Of a stretch of DNA of 64,000 bases, positions 46,586 through 56,383 are shown piece by piece. Source of the stretch: Channallabes apus. Taxonomy: Eukaryota; Chordata; Actinopteri; Siluriformes; Clariidae. Position 1 is the first letter of the stretch. Every line of letters starts with the position of its first letter. The translations under genes and the position numbers were made by a program. Under the pieces are notes generated by a model that did not search any database, was not told where the DNA came from, and saw only the letters and a program-made list of their open reading frames with translations. Location of the stretch: the NCBI GenBank assembly GCA_030522415.1, contig CM060124.1, positions 23,360,454 to 23,424,453 on the forward strand, given 5' to 3'.

Positions 46586-47185
46586 ATGTGTGCAGTCAAC
46601 TGCCCCTATTACACTTGGAAATCCTGCGATGTTATAGAAGTCGGTCATAATTTTTGTCCTTTGCACTGCGGTCTTTGGAAACGTAATGTACTGTGATGTA
46701 AGTGATATAATTGCATGTAAAACGTGTGGCATAATTCGGCTCACGGTGGGTTGAGAAATACCAGACCTGTCACCAATTTCCCTTTGAAATGTGCCTGTGG
46801 CTAAAAAGCCAATAGTAGAAAGAACCTGAATGTGCACGGGGACTGCACTGGTGCGCTTTGTCGGCCTCTCCAAAGGTTGCGAGAACTGCTGACACAAATC
46901 AAGCAAAATTGCCCTTGGCAAACGAAAACGACTAATGAGCCCACTCATCACTCTCAGCGAGTAAGTCTGTGCGGTCCCTGAAAACGCGATCTCTGCGCAA
47001 AAGTGCTTGTTGCAAATCTTCAAGAAGCGCAAGGTCTGCCATTGTAGCATTTATAAAAGCAGTTCTTCAATTGTGGATTTTATATTATTCACAGTTCCAG
47101 ATAACTCAGAATCACCTGTTGTATTCAATTATTCAATTTATCAACTTGTCAACGCTGTCAATTAGTCAATTTGACATTTAAGTGT

Positions 47186-47547
47186 AATACAACTAAGATC
47201 ACAGTAGCCTAAACATCTGTACTTAAACATCTGTACTTATACTTATAAGAACCCCTGTACTTATTTTAAAAAACAGTTCTTTATTTTCCCTTACAAGATC
47301 ACTGATTACGTTCGGCTCTGTGCTGAAAATTTAAACCGACGGAATTAGTGGCTGAATTTGAAATCGCATACTAACATACTACTCATACATTTCATATAAA
47401 TATATGGCAGAAATAGCGAGAGTAGTATGCTAGTACGCTAATCTGAATTTAGCCAGGGTTTTAGCTATAGGCACGTTACTAGTAGGGACTCAGTGTTTAA
47501 GTAGAGAAGTTGAGAGAGCTGCAGCTTCAGCAAAGTAAAACGCAACT
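47186..47547. other. Junction region between Harbinger A and the hAT remnant
   Basis: No recognisable element end. It includes a short direct duplication (AACATCTGTACTTA at 47211 and 47225). This is where A's right end and the 5' part of the hAT gene should meet, so a deletion or rearrangement is likely. Confidence 0.35.
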
Positions 47548-47669
47548 ATGGCAGAAGCAAAAAAAAAAAAAGCAAGAAGGGCAATTTGGGTCGCCATTTC
47601 AAAACCGTGCACAAAAGCTACGATGCAGATTTCCCGGCTCAATCAGCTCTACGCACCCGAAAAGTCCAG
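47548..47669 (+). pseudogene. hAT transposase (GTF2IRD2-like) fragment, left part
   Basis: After an ATG at 47548 and an A-run, the frame GNLGRHFKTVHKSYDADFPA, then SALRTRKVQ, matches the BED-finger tail and linker of GTF2IRD2/ZBED-type hAT-derived transposases. The ATG frame and this frame differ by one base shift. It is cut at codon Q by Harbinger B; the next residues resume at 55889. Confidence 0.7.
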
Positions 47670-48024
47670 GGGTCTCATTTATCAAGCGTGCGTATGCACG
47701 GTTTTATGTGTACATCATACGTACGCACAATTCTACTAATAGAATGCGATTCATTAATTTGTAATGTGCGTGAAAATGTGCGCACATTTAGAAGAACTCC
47801 TGACTGTGCGTAAGCAGAATCCCCTAGTGGTAGAGAACTGTAATCACATATAAACCCAGTGCCCTTAAACTTCACCATTAAAATGTCAGTGTTGATAAAT
47901 TGAATAATTGAATACAACAGGTGATTCTTAGTTATCTGGAACTGTGAATAATATAAAATCCATTTTAATCCATAAAATTTTGGAAATGCATTGCTTACAA
48001 TGGCAGACCTTGCGCTTCTTGAAG

Positions 48025-48230
48025 TTCCCTTTCAAGGCTACACTTCTATGCTACGTAAAACGCTATGGGAACCATTTTGTCGCGTTGCCGGTCGTGAAGC
48101 ATGCTGTGTAAACACGTCAAAGTTTTTGGCTATATATAACCTCGACCAGGTGACGTCATCTGATTAGATGCAGGTGGAGGTTATAAAAACAGGTGAGCCG
48201 GCAACAACCTCTGATCATTTGTCTTCAGAG
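48025..48230 (+). repeat. DIRS left inverted terminal repeat
   Basis: From TTCCCTTTCAAGGCTAC to about CAACAACCTCTGATC. The inverted partner is at 51343-51543, with long identical runs such as CACCTGGTCGAGGTTAT and TCACCTGTTTTTATAACC on the opposite strand. Confidence 0.9.
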
Positions 48231-49343
48231 CCTTGTTGCGAGCGTGTTGTGTTTAAACCAGCAAAATAAGAAGGTGTTTAACTCACCAATATGGCGAGTT
48301 TAAACCAGATATTCCTCCCTGTGTGATAATCCATATCGGAGTGCGATCTCTACACTCCTTCGACTAGTGCTGCGCGCGCCGCGCATTCCTGGCTTAAAAC
48401 TCGTGCATCTGACTGAGCTGCGGCAGACGGAGGTAAGCGCCACCCCCTTTCTTCCGCGTTGTCATCATGAGGATTCCTCCCTTGCTTAGTGGAGATGAAA
48501 ATAGCCTTAAGCATTTAAAAAAAAATTTTTTTTTTAAAAACAGTAGATGGCAGCTTCTGTCGGGTGGCCTGGGGGGCGGAGCCTCAACGACGCTCTCTCC
48601 CCCCCTCTCTTAGCTCTCTCCATATGAGTTAACCCTTTCTTGGAGTAGGCTGTATTCATCCCGTGTTTTTCCTGCCATCTACCTATTTATTTATTTAAAT
48701 ATAGTCGATGTGGAAACACGGGGTTATATGATGGCGCCCAGATAGTAGAGACGCTTCACAGGCTATCTCTCTCCTGGGACATCATCCTCCCTGGTAAGCT
48801 TATACTTCCTTTCTAGCTGTGTAGACTTTTATCTTCCCTGGAGGGAAAAGCTTTTCAGGCAGTAGGTCAGCTTGGTACTCCACTGCACACCAGGGCGGTT
48901 TTGCAGGCCTACCAGGCTGACCTGCTGAGAAACTTGAGTACTGGCGGGGCTCTTCAAGATAAGGCATATTGGAATTATGCCGAGCTACAGACTTGTCTCT
49001 TTGTGCAACAAAGCAGACGGCTCGTGTTATCTGTCGTTTTATGGCTGCTACGGGTTTCGCAGGAGGCACCTGTGGCTAAATCTCAGGCGCATCAAGGATA
49101 GGAGTGTGCATTTCTCCTTAATGCCCCTATCTCGCCTTCCGGCCTGTTTAGCGATGTCGTTGACTCAGCCGCCACTAGGTTCTGGGGCGAGGTTATACGA
49201 ACAAGCTTTTGGGAAATTCCCTCCCCGCCGTGCTCAAGAGTCGGGATTGTCGGCCATCCAGTCTCAACCGCGTCTGACTCTTGCGAGGTGTAAACACAAG
49301 GAGTGTGTCCGCGTTTCACTATCTTCCCCAGGAGGTCAGACTG

Positions 49344-49352
<9 letters not shown>

Positions 49353-49374
<22 letters not shown>
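49353..49374. repeat. (TA)n microsatellite in DIRS
   Basis: About 11 TA units inside the degenerate gag-like part of the DIRS element. Confidence 0.9.
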
Positions 49375-49537
49375 GTAAAATAAAATAAATGTGGGTGGCC
49401 CCCCAATGGGAGAGGCACCTAGAATTCCTTTCAAACGAATAAGTGTTCTCCCTGGCACCCCCAGAAGGTCGGTGTTCTTGCTCCGCCACCACTGGTGTTT
49501 CGGGCAACACCAGTCTCCAATAGGCTGTTAGTTCTTC

Positions 49538-49579
49538 GGGTTAGGGTTAGGGTTAGGGTTAGCCTAACCCTAACCCTAG
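49538..49579. repeat. Head-to-head telomere-type repeat
   Basis: Four GGGTTA units (49538-49562) run directly into an inverted set of CCTAAC units (49563-49579), so the TTAGGG strand meets its complement in fusion orientation. It lies inside the RT part of the DIRS element. Confidence 0.95.
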
Positions 49580-51200
49580 TTCTGGCGTGGTCTCCACTTC
49601 CATGAAACCAGAAAGTGCGCATCTGCTGACAAAGCTGCCGGGGCAGGGGGCCATGGAACATGTTCCCCACCAGACAGTGAGTCAGGCTACTACAGTCGGT
49701 ATTCTTGGTTCCCAAGAGGAATGGGGGCTGCGTCCAATTTTTCAGATTCTGCGGGCTCTCCCGCTATCTGAAAATCAATGAATACAGTTCAATGTTGACT
49801 GTCAAGGTGATTGCTCTCAACCCTACCAAGCGATTGATTTCTGACAATCAATTTAAGGACGCTTACTTTCATACATAAACATTGCCACAACACAGGAAGA
49901 TCCTGAGGTTCGCTTTCGGGGGCGAAGCTTACCAGTATCGGGTCCTTCCATTGGTCTAGCTCACCCGCACACATACAAAATGCACCGATTTAGCCCTGGT
50001 TCTTACGGGAGTCCCAGGGCATCCGGTGGCTAGTGCTTCAACATCAGCATGTCGTCCTAGCTCATCTCTGTTCTCAGGATTGGGACCCAACGCCACGAAA
50101 GCGTGCTCTTTCCTGTTCAGAGGACAACACATTGGGTGCCATATGGGATTCGATCGTAAGCGGGCACAGCTGTCTCCCGCTCGTGTCGAACCCATTCTCA
50201 ACACCTTCAAGGAAAACAAGCTAGACCAGAAAGTGACCATCACTTTCAGACATCCTAGCTCCCATGGCAACTGTATCCACGGTGACACCTTTGGGCCTTT
50301 TGCACAGAGAGCATTCCAAGTTGTGGCTAAGAACCAGGGGATTTCACTAGGGCCAATCCCCAATATGGGTTACGCGCCAGGTGCTTCGTACCCTTTCTAC
50401 ATGGTTCTGACCCTGGTCTCTACTCTGGGTCCCACTCTAAGTTCATCTTCTCATCGCTGAGGCTAACAACAGATGCTTCCCTCACAGGCTGGGGTGCGGT
50501 CTCAGATGACCGTCCAGCCCAAGGCCCTAAAGCACTTCCTCCCGCAGTTGAGAGGCTGCCATGTCCTAGTGCGGTGGACAACACTATGGCAGTCTCATAT
50601 ATTATCGCCAGGGCAGACTGTGCTCACGCCGCTAACAGCTAGCGCACCAGGTTCCTGTCCCTCAGGGCGATTTACATTCCAGCATGGATGCGGGAGCAGT
50701 AGTACTGTCCAGTCTATCTCTGACACACGGGGAATGGGAACCCCACTCCGAAGTAGTCAGGGAGAAATTTTCATGTAGCAAGGCGGACCCCTTGCCTTCC
50801 AAGATATGCTTCGCCTTTTACTGCTCTTCAGATTTACGTCCACCGCATCAGCTAGTGGCGTAGGTCAGAGCAGCTTCTACATGTTTTGGATGAGAGATGC
50901 TATTGCCCTCTCCTACGAGGCGCGTGGGTTCACTTCGCCTCTGGGAAGCAGGGCTCACCCAACCAGGGTGATCGTCCCAGTCTCACCAGCAGGAGGTATC
51001 CCCTGCAGTAATTGTGTGGCGCGAAGGGTTGGTCCTCCCTGCACACATTTCTTACATTTATAATCTGGATCTTCATGCTACTCTGGGCTCACTACCCCCG
51101 AGTTAGCTGCCCAGGCTAGTTCTGAGACCTTCTTGGCTTTGTGCGCACACGCTACACAACCTTGGGGTCCAGACACCTGTAGTGCGGCGGTGTTGGTATT

Positions 51201-51311
51201 CTCGTTCCCATAGCGTTTTACGCAACATCGAAGTGTAGCCTTGAAAGGGAACGTCTCGGGTTACTTTGCAGTAACCCTGTTCCCTGAAAGGCGGGAACGA
51301 GATGCTGCATC
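51201..51311. repeat. DIRS internal complementary region
   Basis: Contains the reverse complement of the left end (GTAGCCTTGAAAGGGAA) joined to the reverse complement of the right end, including the right-only extension (CGTCTCGGGTTACTTTGC). In DIRS this region templates circle formation during replication. Confidence 0.88.
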
Positions 51312-51342
51312 CGAATGCCGCACTACCACGTGACCGGATGGC

Positions 51343-51570
51343 CGTTCAGACAAATTAATCTGAGGTTGTTGCCGGCTCACCTGTTTTTATAACCTCCACC
51401 TACATCTAATCAGATGACGTCACCTGGTCGAGGTTATAGCCAAAAACTTTGGCGTGTTTACACAGCATGCTTCACGACCGGCAACGCGACAAAATGGTTC
51501 CCATAGTGTTTTACGCAGTATCTCGTTCCCGCCTTTCAGGGAACAGGGTTACTGCAAAGTAACCCGAGAC
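51343..51570 (-). repeat. DIRS right inverted terminal repeat with extension
   Basis: 51343-51543 is the inverse of the left repeat. The 27-bp tail 51544-51570 (CAGGGTTACTGCAAAGTAAC...) has no left counterpart but is matched by the internal complementary region, as in known DIRS architecture. Confidence 0.88.
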
Positions 51571-51627
51571 GATTTGCAACAAGCACTTTTGCGCAGAGAT
51601 CGCGTTTTCAGGGACCGCACAGACTTA

Positions 51628-53716
51628 TTCAATTCAATTCAATTCAATTTTATTTATATAGCGCTTTTAACAATGGTCATTGTCTCAAAGCAGCTTCACA
51701 AAAATTAAAGAAATTTAACAAAAAAAAAAAAAAAAAAAATTATATATTATATATATATAGAATAATTCTATATAAAGTAATAAATAAATAAATTAAATTA
51801 TAATAGAAAATAAATAAATAAAAACAAATAATAATAATAATTATAGAAAAGAAAATAATTGGAAGTGTGGATGTGTGAGAAAAATGTGCAGATAATAATG
51901 AGACGAATGAATGAAATTTCTCTGATGAGCAAGCCAAGGGTGACGGCGACGGTGGCAAGGAAAAACTCCCTGAGATGGCATTAGGAAGAAACCTTGAGAG
52001 GAACCAGACTCAACAGGGAACCCATCCTCATTTGGGCGATAACAGATAGAAATGATATAACATCTTGTGTGTTGTGCAGGTGAAAATTCAATATGACAGA
52101 AATTATTTAAATTGTCATGAAGACCAGTTCAGCATAGGGACGAGTCAGTAGGTGCAGAGGGCAGATGAGGTCTGGATCACTGGAAGCACAGGAGCAGCAT
52201 GTGTAGCTCCAACCATCATAAAGCTGAATCCAGCTGGAGCTGGTCCTTCTCTGGATGCCTCAGGAACCTCGCAGGGTCGGCTTTTGTCTACTGAAGCTGG
52301 CAAAATCTCCCGATGCCTCGGGATGGGTAGAGAAATACAGAACAGATGGGGAGAATTAGCGTAGTTGCCATTCGGTATAGGTGTACTGGAGTATGAGTAC
52401 TGGGATGAGTTATGTGTATGCCAGATTAAAAAGATGCGTCTTGAGTCTACTTTTGAACTGAGAAACCGTGTCTGCTCCCCGAACACTGTCTGGAAGGCTA
52501 TTCCAAAGCTTTGGAGCTAAATATGAAAAAGCCCTACCCCCTTTTGTAGATTTTGAAATTCTGGGAACTACCAGAAGTCCGGAGTTTTGTGATCTTAAGG
52601 CGCGTGGTGGATTGTAGCGTATCAGAAGACTGGTTAGGTATGTGGGAGCTAAACCATTTAAGGCCTTGTATGTAAGTAATACTATTTTGTAATTTATTCT
52701 AAACTGAACAGGTAGCCAGTGCAGGGATGATAATATTGGGGTTATATGATCATATTTTCTGGATCTAGTGAGAACCCTGGCAGCTGCATTTTGGATTAAC
52801 TGAAGCTTGTTTATTGAGGATGCAGGACAACCACCTAGTAATGCATTACAATAGTCCAGTCTGGAGGTCATGAATGCATGAACTAGTTTTTCTGCATCAG
52901 ATACGGATAAGATGTTCCTAAGTTTAGCAATATTTCGAAGATGGAAAAAGGCTGTTTTTGTGATATTTGAAATGTGATTTTCAAAAGACAAGTTATTGTC
53001 TAATATTACTCCCAGATCTTTTACTGCTGAGCTGGTAATAACAGTACATCCTTCTAAGCGCAAGCTGAATTGTGAAAGCTGTTGTGTGCTGGTTTTTGGG
53101 CCAATAAGTAATATCTCTGTCTTATCTGAATTTAATAAAAGAAAGTTATTGGTCATCCAATCTTTTATGTCCTGGACACACTCAGTTAATCTAGACAACT
53201 TAGGTATTTCGTCTGGTTTAGTTGAGATATATAATTGGGTATCATCAGCATAACAATGGAAACTAATCCCATGTCTTCTAATGATGTTACCCAAGGGAAG
53301 CATGTATATTGAGAACAACAGAGGTCCTAAAACTGACCCTTGTGGGACCCCATATTTCACTGGCATTATACCAGACGGTTCTCCATTTAGATCTACAAAA
53401 TGGTAGCGATCAGACAGGTAAGATCTAAACCATTTTAGTGCCTGTCCCTGAATGCCTATATAATTTTGTAAGCGATCTATGAGAATATTATGATCTATAG
53501 TGTCGAATGCAGCACTAAGATCGAGCAGGACTAGCAATGAGATGCAGCCTTGGTCTGAAGCTAAAAACAAGTCATTTGTAATCTTAACTAGTGCAGTTTC
53601 TGTGCTATGATGGGGCCTGAAACCTGACTGAAATTCTTCAAGGATGTTGTTATCCTGCAAGAATGTGCAAATTTGAGCTGATACTACTTTTTCTAGTATT
53701 TTTGATATGAACGGGA
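51628..53716 (-). mobile_element. L2-type LINE, copy B, with 5-bp target duplication
   Basis: 2089 bp, 5'-truncated, 3' tail (TTCAA)n at the left. Both sides carry ACTTA (51623-51627 and 53717-53721), and element A shows the empty site CACAGACTTACTCGCTG. It is very similar to copy A over their shared 1.5 kb. Confidence 0.93.
52410..53716 (-). pseudogene. L2 reverse transcriptase, 5'-truncated, copy B
   Basis: About 435 residues of L2-derived frame (the first few codons of the longer open frame come from Harbinger antisense). It has reverse-transcriptase motifs: [37 protein letters not shown] and catalytic YADDTQLY, then the C-terminal region ending [11 protein letters not shown]. The endonuclease domain and N-terminus are absent. 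No stop in the remaining part, so it is young but incomplete. Confidence 0.9.
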
Positions 53717-54934
53717 ACTTACTCGCTGAGAGTGATGAGTGGCTCATTAGTCGTTTTCGTTTGCCAAGGGCAATTTTGCTTGATTTGTGTCAGCAGTTCT
53801 CGCAACCTTTGGAGAGGCCGACAAAGCGCACCAGTGCAGTCCCCGTGCACACTCAGGTTCTATTACTCTACTATTGACTTTTTAGCCACAGGCACATTTC
53901 AAAGGGAAATTGGTGACAGGTCTGGTATTTCTCAACCCACCGTGAGCCGAATTATGCCACACGTTTTACATGCAATTATATCACTTACATCACAGTACAT
54001 TACGTTTCCAAACACCGCAGCGCAAAGGACAAAAATTATGACCGACTTCTATAACATCACAGGATTTCCAAGTGTAATAGGGGCAGTTGACTGCACACAT
54101 GTTGCCCTGAAAGCTCCTACTGCTGATGAATATGCATTTGTACAGTAAATAGAAAAGGCTATCACTCTATTAACGTGCAGGTCATCTGTGATGCACACTT
54201 GAACCTGCTAAATGTAGTTGCAAACAGCCCGGGAGGGACACATGATTCCTTCATTGTGCAGAACAGCATCGTGGGACTTCAGCAAAGCGCTGCTGGAGAA
54301 GGCTGGCTTATTGTTAAGTGTGTAACGATTAATCAGGATTTAAAAATAATTGTAAAATTAGATGACTTCTCAACACCATATAATGTACTGTATTTTAATC
54401 TACACCATTGCAGGGGATCGAGGATATGCCCTTAAATCCTGGCTGATGACCCCAGTGGCAAACCTTCTATCCCAAAAGGAGCTGAATTACAACCCGAGCA
54501 CATGAGTGCACAAGAAGCACAGTAGAATGTGCAATAGGCTTACTTGAAGGCTCGATGGCTGTGTCTGTCAGGCAGAGGAGGCACATTGCAATACAAACCC
54601 AACAAGGTTTTGAATGTTTAAATATTTAAATTAAGTTTTAATTATATTTTATAACTACAATATTTATAATATGCTGTATATATAATTATTTGATTCATTA
54701 TACAATATAAATGTGCTTTAGGTGTGCTATATAGTTAAAGCATGCAGTGTGCTGCATAATATTGCCAATAAAAACGGTATACCACTGGATGAGATGCCGA
54801 TACAAGAAGATCGCCACATGGCAGAAGGTTTCGACCCGATGCCAAATGCTGTGGCCGTGCAGCTAAGAGCAGGGATAATCGAACGGTTCTAAATCTGTTT
54901 CACAATAAGGAGTAATTGTGAGAAAATGGTGAGA

Positions 54935-55630
54935 TCACTTGGAGCTTTTATTGAACTTGCATGATGCATTTAGTGAATCACTAATGTTCCTCAAGTACAC
55001 ATTGATTTGGTGCAGTTCCTCTTTTATGCTTGCAATGCCGCTCACTAATTCCTCCTGTGTTTTTAGAACCGCATCAGTCAGGACTCGTGGCTCGAAACGC
55101 ATCGGACGCGCTGAAGTGGCAGGCGGAGCAGGACCTGGCAAAACTGGCAGATCTATAAAATAAATGTTAAATGAACAATCCAAATCATTTGCAATGTGTG
55201 TGTTATTTATCTAGGAATAATATATCGCAACACAAACATTTGAAAACCTACTAACCATTTTCGGATGGCTCGGCCTCTCCTGCAGTTGATGGGATTGCAC
55301 TTTCAGTGTCACCATCGGGGTGACACTGAAATAAGACTCTGGCCTCCTCCCGTGGCACCGATGTCTCTTCTGTGGGCTGCAATTCTTTTTTAGAGGACAC
55401 TTTCAAATCAAACCACTTTTTCTTGACCTCTGCAGTAGTTCTACATAAAGGTGAGATGGCATTTACCGCATTAGTAACCTGTCCCCACGCCAAGTCTTTT
55501 TTTATCTTTGACATTCCGCCTGAAAAAGCAGCAAACAAAACTGTCTTATAACATTGTACCTCATTTAAAAGCACTTCCACTTCTTTGTCTGTGAAGTTTT
55601 TTTTTTCTTTCCTCTCTTCACGGGATCCAT
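54935..55630 (-). pseudogene. Harbinger Myb-like (SANT) protein gene, copy B
   Basis: Exon 1 is 55256-55630 and exon 2 is 54935-55152, on minus. It starts ATGGATCCCGTG, then a 10-A run puts the main frame one base off: MEVLLNEVQCYKTVLFAAF through KKKWFDLKVSSKKELQPTEE to GEAEPSENG. Exon 2 begins DLPVLPGPAP and ends FNKSSK. It keeps the exon-1 frame that copy A lost, so it is the better guide to the ancestral protein. Its stop lies 42 bp from the transposase stop. Confidence 0.78.
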
Positions 55631-55888
55631 GATAACGGTTCTATAGTGCCCTGGCGGCATTGGGTTTTTATAAAGAAGGTTGTTTGCCAAATAAGGTCAT
55701 TTGAGGGCGTTTCTGTATGCAAATTTTAATTACTATGCACACGTACACAATTTAGAAGAAGTGCGATTCATCATCAGTCATTTCGTACAGCTGTGCGTAC
55801 TCACGTTTGATAACTCTCTTGTGCTTACGGCTGTTGGTATACGCACAAGTTTAGAACTTGTTTTACGCATGCTTGATAAATGAGACCC

Positions 55889-56275
55889 CAGGAATTGAAG
55901 AGGCAGTTAGCAGCACAGCAGTCCATTAAGGCTGCAGCTTTAGCATCTTATCGCGTCAGTCACGTTCTTGCAAAACACTAGAAGTCTTTCAAGGATGGCG
56001 AAGTTGTGAAAGAAGCATTAGTCGCGGCTGCAGACGCACTATTTGGTGACTTCAAGAATAAAAGTGATATCATAGCTGCCGTTAAGGACATGCAATTATC
56101 CCGTGGTACTGTTACACGGCGATGTGAGGGATGTCGAGGCGCAGTTAAGGAAGGATATTGAACAGTGTGAATGTTTTTCTCTTCAATTTGATTTGAGTCC
56201 ACTGATGTTGTGGATGTGGCACAGCTGTGTGTTTTCATTAGAATGGTTTTTGGAGACGTGGGTGCAAAAGAAGAG
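55889..56275 (+). pseudogene. hAT transposase (GTF2IRD2-like) fragment, right part
   Basis: Resumes ELKRQLAAQQS, then YRVSHVLAKH, SFKDGEVVKEALVAAADALF, KNKSDIIAAVKDMQLSR and TVTRRC. After frameshifts it reads DIEQCECFSLQFD and VAQLCVFIRMVFGD. These match the region before the RNase H-like core of GTF2IRD2/SCAND3-type hAT transposases. A stop after AKH and two frameshifts kill it. It ends at AAAGAAGAGCTAG beside two TTAGGG-like units. Confidence 0.75.
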
Positions 56276-56383
56276 CTAGGGTTAGGGTTAATAACTTTAT
56301 TGTCACTACAATTAGACTATGTTTTATTATATATGGATTAGGGCTACTTTCTGTTTGTTTTGTGCACATTAAATATGTAAATA

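Larger units (their letters stand above)
39165..47042 (-). pseudogene. Harbinger (HARBI1-like) transposase, copy A, split by a gypsy element
   Basis: Minus-strand exon parts: 46586-47042 joined across the gypsy insertion to 39743-39960, then 39641-39451 and 39322-39165. It opens MADLALLEDLQQALL. It contains [12 protein letters not shown], a helix-turn-helix-like GDRSGISQPTVSRIM, and the DDE set: D in GAVDCTHV, D in GGTHDSFIV, and E in RSTVERAIGLLKTRW. It ends AVQLRAGIIERF. An extra G (GAGTGGGCT instead of GAGTGGCT in copy B) shifts the frame near codon 34, and the 6.6-kb gypsy sits within the codons after the first Asp. Dead in this copy, but the three catalytic residues are all still visible. 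Confidence 0.85.
36632..47180. mobile_element. PIF/Harbinger element A, with two retrotransposon insertions
   Basis: The left end GGGTCTCATTTATCAAGC is preceded by CTG. Inside, in order, are an L2 LINE (36886-38432), a Myb-like gene on plus, a transposase gene on minus, and a gypsy element (39961-46585) inside the transposase. Removing both insertions gives the same order as element B reversed. The right end is not found: homology with B fades at about 47145-47185 and no inverted GAGACCC end follows, so the right terminus was probably deleted. Confidence 0.85.
48025..51570 (+). mobile_element. DIRS-type tyrosine-recombinase retrotransposon
   Basis: 3546 bp with inverted (not direct) terminal repeats and an internal complementary region, the hallmark of DIRS elements. 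Coding remnants appear in order. RT: LRPIFQILRAL at about 49727 and a DAYFH block at about 49859. RNase H: TDASLTGWGAV at about 50469, then HVLVRW. Tyrosine recombinase C-terminus: MRDAIALSYEARG and HPTR with the catalytic His and Arg, about 50884-50970. Stops and deletions are frequent, so it is defective; most of the recombinase is missing. It inserted into the Harbinger B transposase after codon 8 with no target duplication, as expected for recombinase-mediated integration. Confidence 0.88.
48000..54892 (+). pseudogene. Harbinger (HARBI1-like) transposase, copy B
   Basis: ATG at 48000 (MADLALLE), interrupted after codon 8 by DIRS, then DLQQALLRRDRVFRDRTDL, interrupted by L2, then [20 protein letters not shown] in the correct frame. 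A 4-bp insertion near 53855 shifts the frame. GDRSGISQPTVSRIM and GAVDCTHV (first Asp) follow at about 53925-54100. GGTHDSFIV (second Asp) lies at about 54237. The exon with the Glu is mutated (a stop appears after the NPSTx stretch, near 54505). The last exon ends IIERF, TAA at 54890-54892. Two insertions and several lesions: dead. Confidence 0.85.
47670..55888. mobile_element. PIF/Harbinger element B, with DIRS and L2 insertions
   Basis: Ends GGGTCTCATTTATCAAGC and GCTTGATAAATGAGACCC are perfect inverses, flanked by CAG on both sides (47667-47669 and 55889-55891), a CWG-type 3-bp duplication. A CCAGG 5-bp reading is equally compatible. The host frame runs on across the site. Inside: transposase on plus (interrupted by DIRS at 48025-51570 and L2 at 51628-53716) and the Myb-like gene on minus. 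It is the reverse orientation of element A. Confidence 0.92.

Noticed and set aside
46469..47050. 193-codon minus frame taken as an intact transposase
   Set aside because: Its first ~35 residues are out of frame relative to copy B because of an extra G, and its last ~39 codons are LTR sequence of the gypsy element.
53717..53747. ATG of the 445-codon L2 frame
   Set aside because: The first nine or so codons are antisense Harbinger transposase beyond the target duplication, so they are not L2 protein.
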